Below, piece after piece: positions 54,577 through 63,955 of a stretch of DNA of 64,000 nucleotides. Positions within the stretch are counted from its first letter, which is position 1, and each line of letters begins with the position of its first letter. The notes under the pieces were generated by a model that saw only the letters and a program-made list of their open reading frames with translations, ran no database searches and had not been told where the DNA came from. A program made the position numbers and the translations under genes. This stretch comes from an uncultured Mollicutes bacterium (GTDB taxonomy: Bacteria > Bacillota_I > Bacilli_A > Acholeplasmatales > Anaeroplasmataceae): positions 1-64,000 of the forward strand of contig UQFG01000008.1 in NCBI GenBank assembly GCA_900540175.1. The letters run 5' to 3'.

Positions 54577-54609
54577 AGCAAAAGCACCGTAACAGAACGG
54601 TGCTTTTGC
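54577..54609 (+). terminator. Hairpin after hsdR
   Basis: GCAAAAGCACCGT (about 54578-54590) pairs with ACGGTGCTTTTGC (54597-54609). A strong stem without a long T run; it probably ends the restriction operon. Confidence 0.7.
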
Positions 54610-54677
54610 CTACTTAGGCGCAAAATAATTATTATTCCCCTCTCTCGTCTAAGTTATTCATAACTTTACGGGAAAAC

Positions 54678-54977
54678 TTGACAAATACTTGTTCTGCGAT
54701 GTATAATAAAGCACTCTAAAAAGAGAGCGACAACTGAATATCATTCTTCACATTAGAGTGAGAGAGACGGCTTTCAGCCGGACAACGCTTGCGGTATGCT
54801 AAGAGAAAGTACCGCCGCTTCTGAAACTGCTTTGGACTGTCGGCAGTCGGAAAAGTGTAAAGGATAGTTTCGACTTTGAATTTCAAAGCCGGTTACATGA
54901 ATGTGAAGCCACCACCGCAAGGGATAAGTCTATCCTGTTGCGGGAAGTCGGTACGCATTTGTGTGCCGGCTTTTTTT
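54678..54977 (+). ncRNA. Promoter and structured non-coding leader of the mobilization module
   Basis: TTGACA (54678-54683), 18-base spacer, TATAAT (54702-54707). Downstream are the 20-mer shared with 24080-24099, a hairpin CCGCAA...TTGCGG enclosing GGATA...TATCC (about 54915-54943), and a terminator-like GTCGGTACGCA (54947-54957) with TGTGCCGGC and a T run to 54977. The predicted transcript of about 260 nt has no convincing protein. It may be an attenuated leader or a regulatory RNA of the element. Confidence 0.5.
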
Positions 54978-55149
54978 GTTGCCCGAAAGCCGGTTACAAC
55001 TGAATGACCGGCTGGATGGGATATGATTTTGCCAAGACCTTTTGCGTGAGCAGAGAGAGCGAAACGACGCTGCGGTGAGACTCCGGGGCAGGAACAGAAA
55101 AACGACATTCAGGCAGACCGGCAAAAATAGGAGAGACAGTGTGTCCACA

Positions 55150-55250
55150 GGGATAACGAGCATCGGATTGTGGCCCCCACAATCCCAATCCGCACCCTAA
55201 AGGCGTGCGGACTGACTCAGGGCGTGCCGCCCTATGACCCTGCTAAAGAA
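55150..55250 (+). other. Candidate origin of transfer (oriT)
   Basis: The 100 bases before mobC contain short inverted repeats, CCGCAC...GTGCGG and AGGGCG-TGC-CGCCCT (followed by CAGGGC/GACCCTG similarities), a layout common at nic regions next to MobC/MobA genes. No nic site can be fixed from sequence alone. Confidence 0.4.
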
Positions 55251-55264
55251 GCTAAAACACAAGA

Positions 55265-55573
55265 ATGGAGATGATATTTTTGAATAAAGAAAGCGATAAA
55301 AAAGTGCGTATCAAGGTACGCTTATCCGAAGAAGAAAATGAAAAACTAAAGCGCTGTGCAGCAGCGTGCGGGCTGTCTCAATCGGCATTGATCCGCCAGC
55401 TTTGCAAAGGCAAAACGCCCAAGCCACAACCCCAAAAAGAGTTTTGGGAACTGTTAAATGCCCTCTATGATGTTTACAACAGCTTTCAAGAATGTAGCAA
55501 ATACGAGCCGTCTGCTTTGGAAATCTGCAAAGAAATCGAAGGTCTGATTCTCGATTTACAGGAGGTGGCATAA
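55265..55573 (+). CDS. mobC: Relaxosome accessory protein MobC
   Basis: A 102-residue protein with a ribbon-helix-helix start (K-V-R-I-K-V-R-L-S-E-E-E-N-E-K-L) and the MobC-type A-A-C-G-L-S-Q-S-A-L-I-R-Q-L. MobC proteins bind oriT and help the relaxase open DNA. Its stop overlaps the relaxase start (TAATG). Confidence 0.88.
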   Translation: MEMIFLNKESDKKVRIKVRLSEEENEKLKRCAAACGLSQSALIRQLCKGKTPKPQPQKEFWELLNALYDVYNSFQECSKYEPSALEICKEIEGLILDLQEVA

Positions 55574-56931
55574 TGGCAACCACCAGCCTTTGGCACATTG
55601 AGGGCAGACTGAAAGACCTGATTGCCTATGTAGAAAATCCTGAAAAAACAAGGACGGATAATCCTAACTTACAGCCGTTGTGGGATATATTTTCCTATGT
55701 CAGCCGCCCCGAAGCGACCGAACAGGGCGAATATGTTTCGGCTGTCAACTGCCTCAAAGAGATTGCCTTGCAGCAGATGATTTTAACGAAAAAGCAGTAC
55801 GGCAAGGAAAACGGATATATCGCATGGCACGGTTATCAAAGCTTCAAGCCCGGCGAAGTCACACCCGAACAGGCGCACCAAATCGGCTTGCAGTTGGCAA
55901 AGGAAATGTGGGGAGATAAGTATCAAATCATCGTCACTACCCACCTTGATAAAGACCATCTGCACAATCATTTTTGCTTCAATTCGGTTTCCTTTTTAGA
56001 CGGGAAGAAATATAACTATTCCAAATCAGAGCAGAGAAAACTCCGTGAGGTATCCGACCGGATCTGCCGGGAGCACGGATTGTCGGTTATCGAAAATCCG
56101 CATAAAGCGCCGTCAAGGCAGGTATGGCTGGATGAGAAAAGCGGCAAGCCGACAAGGTACAATGTTTACCGGGAAGATGTAAAAGAAGCCATCAATTTCA
56201 GCCGCCGCCCCTATTATATGGAGGAATATCTGCGGCGGAAAGGATATATTACCGACTTTACCGGCAGGCATTGGAAGATACGATTGCCGCAGTATGCGCA
56301 TTTCACAAGGCTGGATACCCTTGACGAAAGATGGACGCCTGAACATATCCAAAGGACAATGGGCGCTTACGCTTCCTTTGGAAACCGAAGGGCGACAATC
56401 ACCTATCCGCCTCAAATGCCGCAGAGCCTGCGGGACTGGTTCAAGCCGTTTCAAAAGACAAGCCACATCTACAGACTGTATCTGCACTACTGTTATTTAT
56501 TAGGCGTTCTGCCAAAGAAAACCACCTACCGCCCCACAAGCCCCTATCTCAAGGAAGATTTGAAAAAGCTGGAGGAGCTGTCCGAACAGGTGCGGTATAT
56601 GAGCAAATACGGCATTGAAACCTTTGACGATCTGTATGCGGATAGGGAGAGATTGCAGGGCGAAATGGATAAGCTGATCGCTTACCGCACCAAGCTGCAA
56701 AACAAAATCCGCCGGGCCTCACCAGCCGAAAAAGAAACGCTGCGGCAGGAAAAGTCAGGCGTTACGGAGAGGATAACGGAACTCAGGAAACAGTTGAAGC
56801 TGAACAAAGGCATTGAGGAACGGTCAATTAAAATACAGGAGAAAACCGATTTACTTTATGCCAACGAATACAGGGCGAAAGAAGCCGAACAGAACAGAAA
56901 ACCACAGCGAAAGGAGCGTGACGCACGATGA
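55573..56931 (+). CDS. mobA: MobA/VirD2-type relaxase
   Basis: Nicks oriT and pilots single-stranded DNA into a recipient. The 452-residue protein has the catalytic histidine triad H-L-D-K-D-H-L-H-N-H-F-C-F-N-S (about 120-134) and conserved downstream R-K-L-R-E-V-S-D. The tail (about 330-452) is a charged coiled coil. No conjugative coupling or type IV secretion genes are present, so the element is mobilizable rather than self-transmissible. AGGAGG precedes the start. Confidence 0.93.
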   Translation: MATTSLWHIEGRLKDLIAYVENPEKTRTDNPNLQPLWDIFSYVSRPEATEQGEYVSAVNCLKEIALQQMILTKKQYGKENGYIAWHGYQSFKPGEVTPEQAHQIGLQLAKEMWGDKYQIIVTTHLDKDHLHNHFCFNSVSFLDGKKYNYSKSEQRKLREVSDRICREHGLSVIENPHKAPSRQVWLDEKSGKPTRYNVYREDVKEAINFSRRPYYMEEYLRRKGYITDFTGRHWKIRLPQYAHFTRLDTLDERWTPEHIQRTMGAYASFGNRRATITYPPQMPQSLRDWFKPFQKTSHIYRLYLHYCYLLGVLPKKTTYRPTSPYLKEDLKKLEELSEQVRYMSKYGIETFDDLYADRERLQGEMDKLIAYRTKLQNKIRRASPAEKETLRQEKSGVTERITELRKQLKLNKGIEERSIKIQEKTDLLYANEYRAKEAEQNRKPQRKERDAR

Positions 56932-57197
56932 CAAACAGAGAAAGAGATTTGGAGGAAATCCTTGCAAGGTTAGAAAAACAGCGTCCTGAGATTGACAGGA
57001 TTTTAAACCGTCCTGCTGTTATGGATACAAAAAGACCGGTCAAAAAGCTCTGCCGTATTCCGCCGGATATGGACTTTACGGTAAAAGACGGCAACACGGA
57101 ATATGAGGTTTCCGGCCTGTTCAATTCTGACAGCGACGAATTTTTGCTTAACACCATCATCCGGAAACTCGGATACAGATTCAGACAGGAACGATAG
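56928..57197 (+). CDS. Small unknown protein of the mobilization module
   Basis: An 89-residue protein that overlaps the relaxase stop by four bases (ATGA). The first 35 residues are a charged helix (D-L-E-E-I-L-A-R-L-E-K-Q). The C-terminal part D-F-T-V-K-D-G-N-T-E-Y-E-V-S-G-L-F vaguely recalls small TnpW-like transposon proteins. Function unknown. Confidence 0.65.
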   Translation: MTNRERDLEEILARLEKQRPEIDRILNRPAVMDTKRPVKKLCRIPPDMDFTVKDGNTEYEVSGLFNSDSDEFLLNTIIRKLGYRFRQER

Positions 57198-57212
57198 AAG
57201 TTATCGCTTTAA

Positions 57213-58961
<1,749 letters not shown>

Positions 58962-59235
58962 CAACGCAAAGCGGCGGCACAGCCCTCCGGCTGCACCGCC
59001 ACCTTACATATTTCCTTCGTTATCGCACCTCGGCTAAAAGGCCAGAGTTTTTGGTTTTAAATGGATTCAGTGTTTATCGTAAGGGGGGTATAGGGGAGAG
59101 TATGATTTTATGACAACACTGATAATATTGTACTTTAACTCCTTTCTGTCTTTTTTAGACACTTATAGTATATAAAATAAATATCAAGCAAATATCAAAA
59201 AATCATGTGATTTTATGAAAGGATGACTAGAAATT
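58962..59235. other. Right flank of the element and upstream region of the MscS gene
   Basis: The first 60 bases are still GC-rich (GCGGCGGCACAGCC with GGCTGCACCGCC forms a hairpin after the recombinase). CCTTCGTTA at 59014-59022 is the inverted counterpart of TAACGAAGG at 46277-46285. From about 59110 the sequence becomes AT-rich chromosome, with a perfect AAAATCA-TG-TGATTTT palindrome at 59199-59214 before the MscS gene. Confidence 0.5.
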
Positions 59236-60102
59236 ATGTTTTTAGCAGAAACAACAACACCGATTGATTGGAAAGCATTATTGAATACCTTGGTGAATTG
59301 GTGTATGACAACCGGTCTTAAATTGGTACTTGGACTGATTGTTTTATTTATTGTATTTAAATTGACCAATATGCTGACAAAAAAGTTGTATAAACGCCTG
59401 CAACGAAAACAAGTGGATGAAACGATTGCCAGAGTGGGAACTTCAGCCATTCGGATCAGTATTAAGGTTCTTGTTTTTACCGTATTTGTCGCTTTTATCG
59501 GAATTGAAACGGCATCAATATCCGCATTGATTGCTTCTGTTGGTGTCGGCCTTTCTTTGGCATTACAAGGATCGTTATCCAATTTTGCCGGCGGATTGAT
59601 TATTATCGTAATGCGTCCGTTTCGTATTGGCGATTATATTACAACTAACGGCGAATCGGGAACAGTCGAAGACATTCACATGTTTTATACAACATTGGTA
59701 ACTTCGGATAATAAAGTGGTTTATGTTCCGAATGGGGAACTTGCCAATAATGTCATTGTCAATACGTCGGTTAAAGATACCAGACGGGTCGAAGTTATTA
59801 TGTCGGTTGCTTATCAAACGGATATTGAGCAGGCAAAAAGGATTATTGCCGCTGTTTGTGAAGATAACGAAACGATTTTTAAAGATCCGATTCCGTATAT
59901 TACCGTTGGTTCTTATGGGGATTCGGCCATGAATATGTTGGTTCGGGTTTGGTGTCAATCCAAAGATTATTGGCCGGTAACCCGTTATTTAACGGAACAA
60001 ATCAAGATCGCTTTCGATCGAAACGGTATTGAAATTCCGTTTAACCAGTTGGAAGTTGCCATTAAAGAAAAAACAATAGAAGAAGAAAAACAGCTCCGAT
60101 AA
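59236..60102 (+). CDS. mscS: Small-conductance mechanosensitive channel MscS
   Basis: A 288-residue channel releasing solutes on hypo-osmotic shock. It has three N-terminal helices; the pore-lining third carries G-V-G-L-S-L-A-L-Q-G-S-L-S-N-F-A-G-G. The cytoplasmic vestibule follows, with R-P-F-R-I-G-D-Y-I, V-Y-V-P-N-G-E-L and F-D-R-N-G-I-E-I-P-F. AAAGGATGA precedes the ATG. It is core chromosome just right of the mobilizable element. Confidence 0.93.
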   Translation: MFLAETTTPIDWKALLNTLVNWCMTTGLKLVLGLIVLFIVFKLTNMLTKKLYKRLQRKQVDETIARVGTSAIRISIKVLVFTVFVAFIGIETASISALIASVGVGLSLALQGSLSNFAGGLIIIVMRPFRIGDYITTNGESGTVEDIHMFYTTLVTSDNKVVYVPNGELANNVIVNTSVKDTRRVEVIMSVAYQTDIEQAKRIIAAVCEDNETIFKDPIPYITVGSYGDSAMNMLVRVWCQSKDYWPVTRYLTEQIKIAFDRNGIEIPFNQLEVAIKEKTIEEEKQLR

Positions 60103-60122
60103 AAATCGGGGCTGTTAATAAT
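60089..60122. terminator. Bidirectional terminator between mscS and rubrerythrin
   Basis: AACAGCTCCGAT (60089-60100) pairs with ATCGGGGCTGTT (60105-60116) with one mismatch; the two stops lie on either side. Confidence 0.65.
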
Positions 60123-60648
60123 TTTCAGGATAAATTTGATAATACGATTGCTGATGGGCACATACCGGACAAACTTTAGGAGCTTCTTTTCCATAATGGA
60201 TTTGACCACAATTTCGACATTGCCATACGACTTCGCCTTCTTTGGCAAATACTTCATTGTTTTCAACATTGTGGATTAATGCCAAATAACGTTCTTCATG
60301 ATGTTTTTCAATATCGGCAACCCCTTTAAATAATCTGGCAATTTGCGTAAAGCCTTCTTCTTCGGCCGTTTGAGCAAATTCCTTATACATTTTACTCCAT
60401 TCAAAGTTTTCTCCGGATGCGGCCGTGTTCAAATTTTCTAACGTATTTGATAACAGACCTAATTGTTTGAACCATAATTTAGCATGTTGTAATTCGTTTT
60501 CGGCCGTATATCGAAATATTTCGGCAATCTGTTCATAACCGTCTTTTTTGGCTTGATCGGCAAAATATTTGTACTTGGCGTGTGCCTGAACTTCTCCTGT
60601 AAATGCCGTCATTAAATTTTTTTCTGTTTTTGAATCTTTTAATTGCAT
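60115..60648 (-). CDS. rbr: Rubrerythrin
   Basis: A non-haem di-iron peroxidase that protects anaerobes. The 177-residue protein has a ferritin-like domain with iron ligands in G-E-V-Q-A-H-A-K-Y and A-E-N-E-L-Q-H-A-K. The second helix pair ends E-K-H-H-E-E-R-Y, and a C-terminal rubredoxin-like knuckle pair follows, C-R-N-C-G and C-P-V-C-A. Supports an anaerobic lifestyle together with Rnf. GAGGAGG precedes the ATG. Confidence 0.95.
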   Translation of the reverse strand: MQLKDSKTEKNLMTAFTGEVQAHAKYKYFADQAKKDGYEQIAEIFRYTAENELQHAKLWFKQLGLLSNTLENLNTAASGENFEWSKMYKEFAQTAEEEGFTQIARLFKGVADIEKHHEERYLALIHNVENNEVFAKEGEVVWQCRNCGQIHYGKEAPKVCPVCAHQQSYYQIYPENY

Positions 60649-60729
60649 AAATGTCCTCCTCGTTACGTTTTATAGGTTCCCCACAATCCTCTTGTTTATG
60701 CAAAAAATATAAAAAAAGTAAAATAAGAC

Positions 60730-60757
60730 TTGCATTTTTTTTATCTTATGCTATAAT
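60730..60757 (+). promoter_or_regulatory. tRNA-Gly promoter
   Basis: TTGCAT (60730-60735), 16-base spacer, TATAAT (60752-60757), 20 bases before the tRNA. Confidence 0.65.
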
Positions 60758-60776
60758 AATTTTGCATTTTAAAAGT

Positions 60777-60851
60777 GCCGCAGTAGTACAACGGTTAGTA
60801 CCTATGCTTGCCATGCATATGATGACGGTTCGATTCCGTTCTGTGGCTCCA
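60777..60851 (+). tRNA. tRNA-Gly (GCC anticodon)
   Basis: The acceptor strands GCCGCAG and CTGTGGC pair with one wobble, followed by the encoded TCCA end. The anticodon stem TATGC/GCATA frames the loop TTGCCAT, giving GCC. The T arm GACGGTTCGATTCCGTT is standard. The 3' half may serve as an integration site for the element whose integrase follows. Confidence 0.95.
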
Positions 60852-60903
60852 GTAAAAATGTAAAATTTAGGACGGTCAAATTCTAAATTTTAAATAGGAA
60901 ATT

Positions 60904-60955
60904 AGGTTGATAGAACAAGATAATTTTGTCTTTTCCGTCAACCTTTTTTCTTTTC
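60904..60955 (+). terminator. Terminator after tRNA-Gly
   Basis: AGGTTGA (60904-60910) pairs with TCAACCT (60938-60944), followed by TTTTTCTTTT. Confidence 0.7.
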
Positions 60956-61004
60956 TGAAAATAACATTTTTCATATACGGAGCGACCCCTGAACGGTATC
61001 GAAA

Positions 61005-61961
61005 TTATTCAAAGTTTTTGAGTGGGTTATATTTGAAATTGTTTTGCTTGATTTCTTCGTTGGTGAAATCAATATAGCGCTGGGTAATTTCCAGACGTTG
61101 ATGCCCCATCAGTTCTTTAACAGAGTAAATATCGGCTCCGTTTCTAAGCAGTTGGGTTGCGTAAAGGTGTCTGAATCGATGGGAACTTAAGATGTCGATA
61201 TTCAAATCGTTTTTAAGTTTATTCAGCATCGAAGAAACCGTCCCTTTATCCATGTGGAGATGCCCTTTGTGGGGGCTTTGGAACAGATAAGGATTGTCCG
61301 GATTGTTCTTGGCAATTAAAAGCAACAGAAGTTTTTCCAGCTTCTCGGCGAAGTAACAAAATCGCGGTTTTCCGGTTTTGGTAAAATCCAGATAAATCGA
61401 TTTATTTTTGAAGTTGATATTTTGCGTTTTGATATGAACGACTTCATTTCTCCTGATGCCGGTTGTAAGCAGAATATAAATCATGACTTGGTGGGATAAC
61501 TTCATCGAATCGATTTGATTTAGAATCTTTTTAACGGATTCGGCCGTAATGACTTCGATTTTCGCCGGTGTTTCTTTTAACTTCTGAAACTTAAATTCAG
61601 GCATGGTAATCAGTCCGGCCTCAGCCGTTCTTTTAAGCATCGCCGTAAGAATACCGATCCGTTTGTTGATCGTGATATTCTTATTTTTAGCAACCGTTTG
61701 GCTGTATCGAATATAACGATCGATAACGGCCTGGTTGATATGCTTGGATTCATATACTCCGTAGGCATTGAAGAAGTTGATCATATCTTCCAGATGATCT
61801 CGATACATGCGGATCGTATCCGGTCGGACTTTACTTTCTTGAATTTGTATATAAAGTTTCAGAAGGGCATTAAGTTCCATCGATTTGAATTCTTGGTTTT
61901 TTTGGACAAACAGACTAAATACGTCTTCTAATGAAATAGTGGTTTTAAAATTAGATTGCAT
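61005..61961 (-). CDS. Tyrosine recombinase / integrase
   Basis: A 318-residue phage-type integrase. It has an N-terminal SAM-like DNA-binding domain (about 40-135). Catalytic residues are in T-G-I-R-R-N-E-V, S-H-R-F-R-H-L-Y-A-T, L-M-G-H-Q-R and the nucleophile Q-R-Y-I-D-F. The frame opens at 62012, but ATG 61961 behind AGAGGT is chosen. Its 3' end points at tRNA-Gly 150 bases away, the standard place for a tRNA-targeting element integrase. A chromosomal XerC/D role is less likely. Confidence 0.9.
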   Translation of the reverse strand: MQSNFKTTISLEDVFSLFVQKNQEFKSMELNALLKLYIQIQESKVRPDTIRMYRDHLEDMINFFNAYGVYESKHINQAVIDRYIRYSQTVAKNKNITINKRIGILTAMLKRTAEAGLITMPEFKFQKLKETPAKIEVITAESVKKILNQIDSMKLSHQVMIYILLTTGIRRNEVVHIKTQNINFKNKSIYLDFTKTGKPRFCYFAEKLEKLLLLLIAKNNPDNPYLFQSPHKGHLHMDKGTVSSMLNKLKNDLNIDILSSHRFRHLYATQLLRNGADIYSVKELMGHQRLEITQRYIDFTNEEIKQNNFKYNPLKNFE

Positions 61962-62114
61962 AAGGATACCTCTTTCTTTATTTGACTTGTAAATTAAAGT
62001 ATACTTATCCAATGTCTATAATTTTTAAACATGTTTCTATTATATGAACTTTTTGCGAAAATTAATTAAATATTCTGTTTTATCCTATTGGTAACTACTG
62101 ATAGGATTTTTTAT

Positions 62115-62306
62115 TTATTTTAAAAGATCATCGTAGGAACACTTTAAAACAATTGTTAACTTTTCCAAAGTGTGCAATTTTGGTTCTTTTATTCCCTGCT
62201 CATAATTTGCAACAGTAGTCTTTGTTAATCCAAGTAAATCTGCCAGTTGCTGCTGTGTGTAATTAGAATTTTTTCGTATGACCTTTAAATTCTCCTTAAA
62301 ATTCAT
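62115..62306 (-). CDS. XRE-family repressor
   Basis: A compact 63-residue Cro/CI helix-turn-helix protein: N-Y-T-Q-Q-Q-L-A-D-L-L-G-L-T-K-T-T-V-A-N-Y-E-Q-G with little else. A longer frame to 62414 runs through the operators, so ATG 62306 behind AGGGGGT is used. Three matching operator sites lie directly upstream and overlap its own promoter, implying autorepression and control of a divergent transcript. Confidence 0.88.
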   Translation of the reverse strand: MNFKENLKVIRKNSNYTQQQLADLLGLTKTTVANYEQGIKEPKLHTLEKLTIVLKCSYDDLLK

Positions 62307-62319
62307 AAAATACCCCCTA

Positions 62320-62411
62320 TATAACCAAAAGTTGTATAATCGTCGTTGACAAATACAACCAAAAGTGGTATTTTTAAAACAGGTATAACTAATAGTTGTA
62401 CTCATTGTCAA
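62320..62411. promoter_or_regulatory. Three-operator divergent control region
   Basis: Three copies of TAYAACYAAWAGTKGTA lie at 62320-62336, 62354-62370 and 62384-62400. A minus-strand promoter, TTGACA (62411-62406) with TTATAC (62388-62383), reads into the repressor gene. A plus-strand TTGACA (62346-62351) with TATTTT (62369-62374) reads the other way. Sites two and three fall inside the promoters. Confidence 0.75.
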
Positions 62412-62741
62412 CAAAAAATGAGAAAAGCGCTACTTTTCCAAAGTGTGAATATTTAATTAAACTTCGACACTTTGATTATAACACACTCAAGGAGGAAATA
62501 TAAGTACGCCGGTATCTTTTTTTGTTGGAGAGGAATTAAAATTCCTATCAGAAGAATCAGGGCACTTATCGATCCTTATAGCGCAAACCAATAAGTGCCT
62601 TGATCACAATTATCGGGCACTTAAAATATGGATCTAAAACAATGATTTTAATATTAAAAGTGTCCGGTAACAAACCGGATTTTTTTGTTCTAAGGGCCTG
62701 TGGTTGCCCGACCGAACGGCCCTTAGACAGAAAGGAGATCT
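62412..62741 (+). other. Non-coding stretch with several hairpins and an orphan ribosome site
   Basis: No gene is supported. AAGGAGG (62489-62495) is not followed by a start codon. Inverted repeats are AGGAATT-AA-AATTCCT (62531-62546), GGCACTTAT/ATAAGTGCC (62561-62569 and 62591-62599) and CTAAGGGCC/GGCCCTTAG (62690-62698 and 62718-62726). It may be a structured leader from the divergent promoter. Confidence 0.45.
62661..62687 (+). terminator. Terminator in the leader before the two unknown genes
   Basis: TCCGGT-AACAA-ACCGGA followed by seven T. Its place 55 bases before the next gene suggests attenuation. Confidence 0.75.
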
Positions 62742-62984
62742 ATGAAGTATATTAGCGTTATATTCAAAATTATCATTACAATCAGTTTGATTCTGTCCGG
62801 TCTGGTGGTACTTACCGCTTGGCGACTGAATGGGATCCAGATTTTCGGCCTGGAGATCTCAGCTGAACAAGTTAATATGTTTGTCGATTCATCCGGCACG
62901 TATTTATATCTGATCTTTGTGGCATTGGTCATTTTGATCGTATGGGGAATATGGATCGGAAAAAGGGCGATCCGGAAAGAATAG
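62742..62984 (+). CDS. Small two-helix membrane protein
   Basis: An 80-residue protein with two hydrophobic helices (about 7-27 and 52-72) separated by a polar loop, ending K-R-A-I-R-K-E. AAAGGAG precedes the ATG. It is followed at 15 bases by the next gene. No family recognised. Confidence 0.65.
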   Translation: MKYISVIFKIIITISLILSGLVVLTAWRLNGIQIFGLEISAEQVNMFVDSSGTYLYLIFVALVILIVWGIWIGKRAIRKE

Positions 62985-62999
62985 TAAGGAAAATCGAAA

Positions 63000-63491
63000 A
63001 TGAAAAGAAAACAGTATTCAACCTATAACAATCCAAAGTCTGATGAGCTAAATAAAAAACCGGTCAAAAAAGGCTCAGTCATTGTATCGAACTTATCAAA
63101 CTATGAAAAACTTCCTAAATTTGTAACGGATCATAAAAGAGAGTCTGTTGTAGTATTGAAAGATAGAAACGACGAACTGGGTGTTGTTTATCTGCACGGC
63201 AAAAATGATGAGAATGGAAGATCCAGAAAGAAGAAAAAAGAGGCCGGCATCTGGGAAGAAGTCGAGAAGAACGGCCAAGCGGTCTATGTGGATCTAGACA
63301 TCCGGATCACGGATGCCGGTGGAAATCCTATTAAACAGGGAAAGATCTTCCGAAACACAGGAGTTATGCTGGATGAGAAGAATCTGGAAAAGGTGGAAAA
63401 CCACATTTTAAAACCAGGTAAAAGAAATCATTCTATAAGAAAGATAGTTAAAGAAAATAAAAATATTGTTTCTAAAAAGAAAAAAGGCTAA
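63000..63491 (+). CDS. Unknown basic protein next to the small-RNA array
   Basis: A 163-residue, strongly basic soluble protein (K/R-rich ends, tail K-K-K-K-G). The centre is beta-like (V-I-V-S-N-L; S-V-V-V-L-K-D; A-V-Y-V-D-L-D-I-R-I-T-D-A-G-G-N-P-I). No named family recognised. The last codons overlap the terminator of the first minus-strand small RNA, so the two ends are convergent. Nucleic-acid binding is plausible from charge alone (inference). It shares an operon with the small membrane protein. Confidence 0.65.
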   Translation: MKRKQYSTYNNPKSDELNKKPVKKGSVIVSNLSNYEKLPKFVTDHKRESVVVLKDRNDELGVVYLHGKNDENGRSRKKKKEAGIWEEVEKNGQAVYVDLDIRITDAGGNPIKQGKIFRNTGVMLDEKNLEKVENHILKPGKRNHSIRKIVKENKNIVSKKKKG

Positions 63492-63562
63492 CAAAGTAGC
63501 CCTAAATGGGTTTTTTCAGCACCGTATGTCGGCATCCGGTATTTCTTCCTGCACCCTAACGT
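63476..63562 (-). ncRNA. Small RNA gene, array unit 1
   Basis: Promoter on the minus strand: TTGACT (63597-63592), exactly 17 bases, TAGAAT (63574-63569). The transcript from about 63562 starts near GCACGTTAGGG. It carries GGGT and ACCC that can pair across the variable middle, the constant GACATACG (63530-63523), and the terminator GGCTACTTTGTTAGCC followed by a T run to about 63476. Length about 87 nt. No open frame. Confidence 0.6.
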
Positions 63563-63639
63563 GCTATCATTCTAGCACAATGGAAGATAAAAGTCAACAA
63601 GTAGCCGGGAACACGATACAAGCAAATAAAAGTATTCGA

Positions 63640-63719
63640 GATAAAAAGAAAAAGGCTAACAAAGTAGCCTTTATGGATTTTTATTAGCTCGTATGTCAGC
63701 ACTCGACAAATCCTAACGT
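63640..63719 (-). ncRNA. Small RNA gene, array unit 2
   Basis: Promoter TTGACT (63754-63749), 17 bases, TAAAAT (63731-63726). Transcript of about 80 nt: conserved 5' end, GGATTT pairing with AAATCC around a variable loop, constant GACATACG (63697-63690) between GCT and AGC, and the same GGCTA...TAGCC terminator with TTTTTCTTTTT. Confidence 0.6.
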
Positions 63720-63797
63720 GCTATCATTTTAGCACAATGAAAAATAAAAGTCAACAAATAGCCGGGAACATGATACAAGCAAATGAAAGTATCTGAG

Positions 63798-63875
63798 ATA
63801 AAAAGAAAAAGGCTAACAAAGTAGCCTTTATGAGTTTTTAGTCGCCGTATGTCGCTCCCGTCCAAACTCTAACGT
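63798..63875 (-). ncRNA. Small RNA gene, array unit 3
   Basis: Promoter TTGACT (63910-63905), 17 bases, TAAAAT (63887-63882). Transcript of about 78 nt: conserved 5' end, GAGTTT pairing with AAACTC, constant GACATACG (63853-63846), and the same terminator (63826-63811) with a T run. The closing stem differs in sequence from units 1 and 2 but keeps its pairing. Confidence 0.6.
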
Positions 63876-63955
63876 GCTATCATTTTAGCACAATGAAAAA
63901 TAAAAGTCAACAAATAGCTAGGGACACGATCCAAACAAATAAAAGTATCCGAGAT

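Noticed and set aside
54893..55188. Three short minus-strand frames before mobC
   Set aside because: They overlap the structured leader and candidate oriT, differ in frame, and lack ribosome sites and similarity.
61005..61961. Chromosomal XerC/XerD
   Set aside because: The catalytic pattern is shared, but the location next to tRNA-Gly with an adjacent XRE switch fits a mobile-element integrase better.
63466..63687. 73-codon frame across array units 1 and 2
   Set aside because: It crosses terminators and promoters, has no ribosome site, and its residues are not conserved between repeat units.
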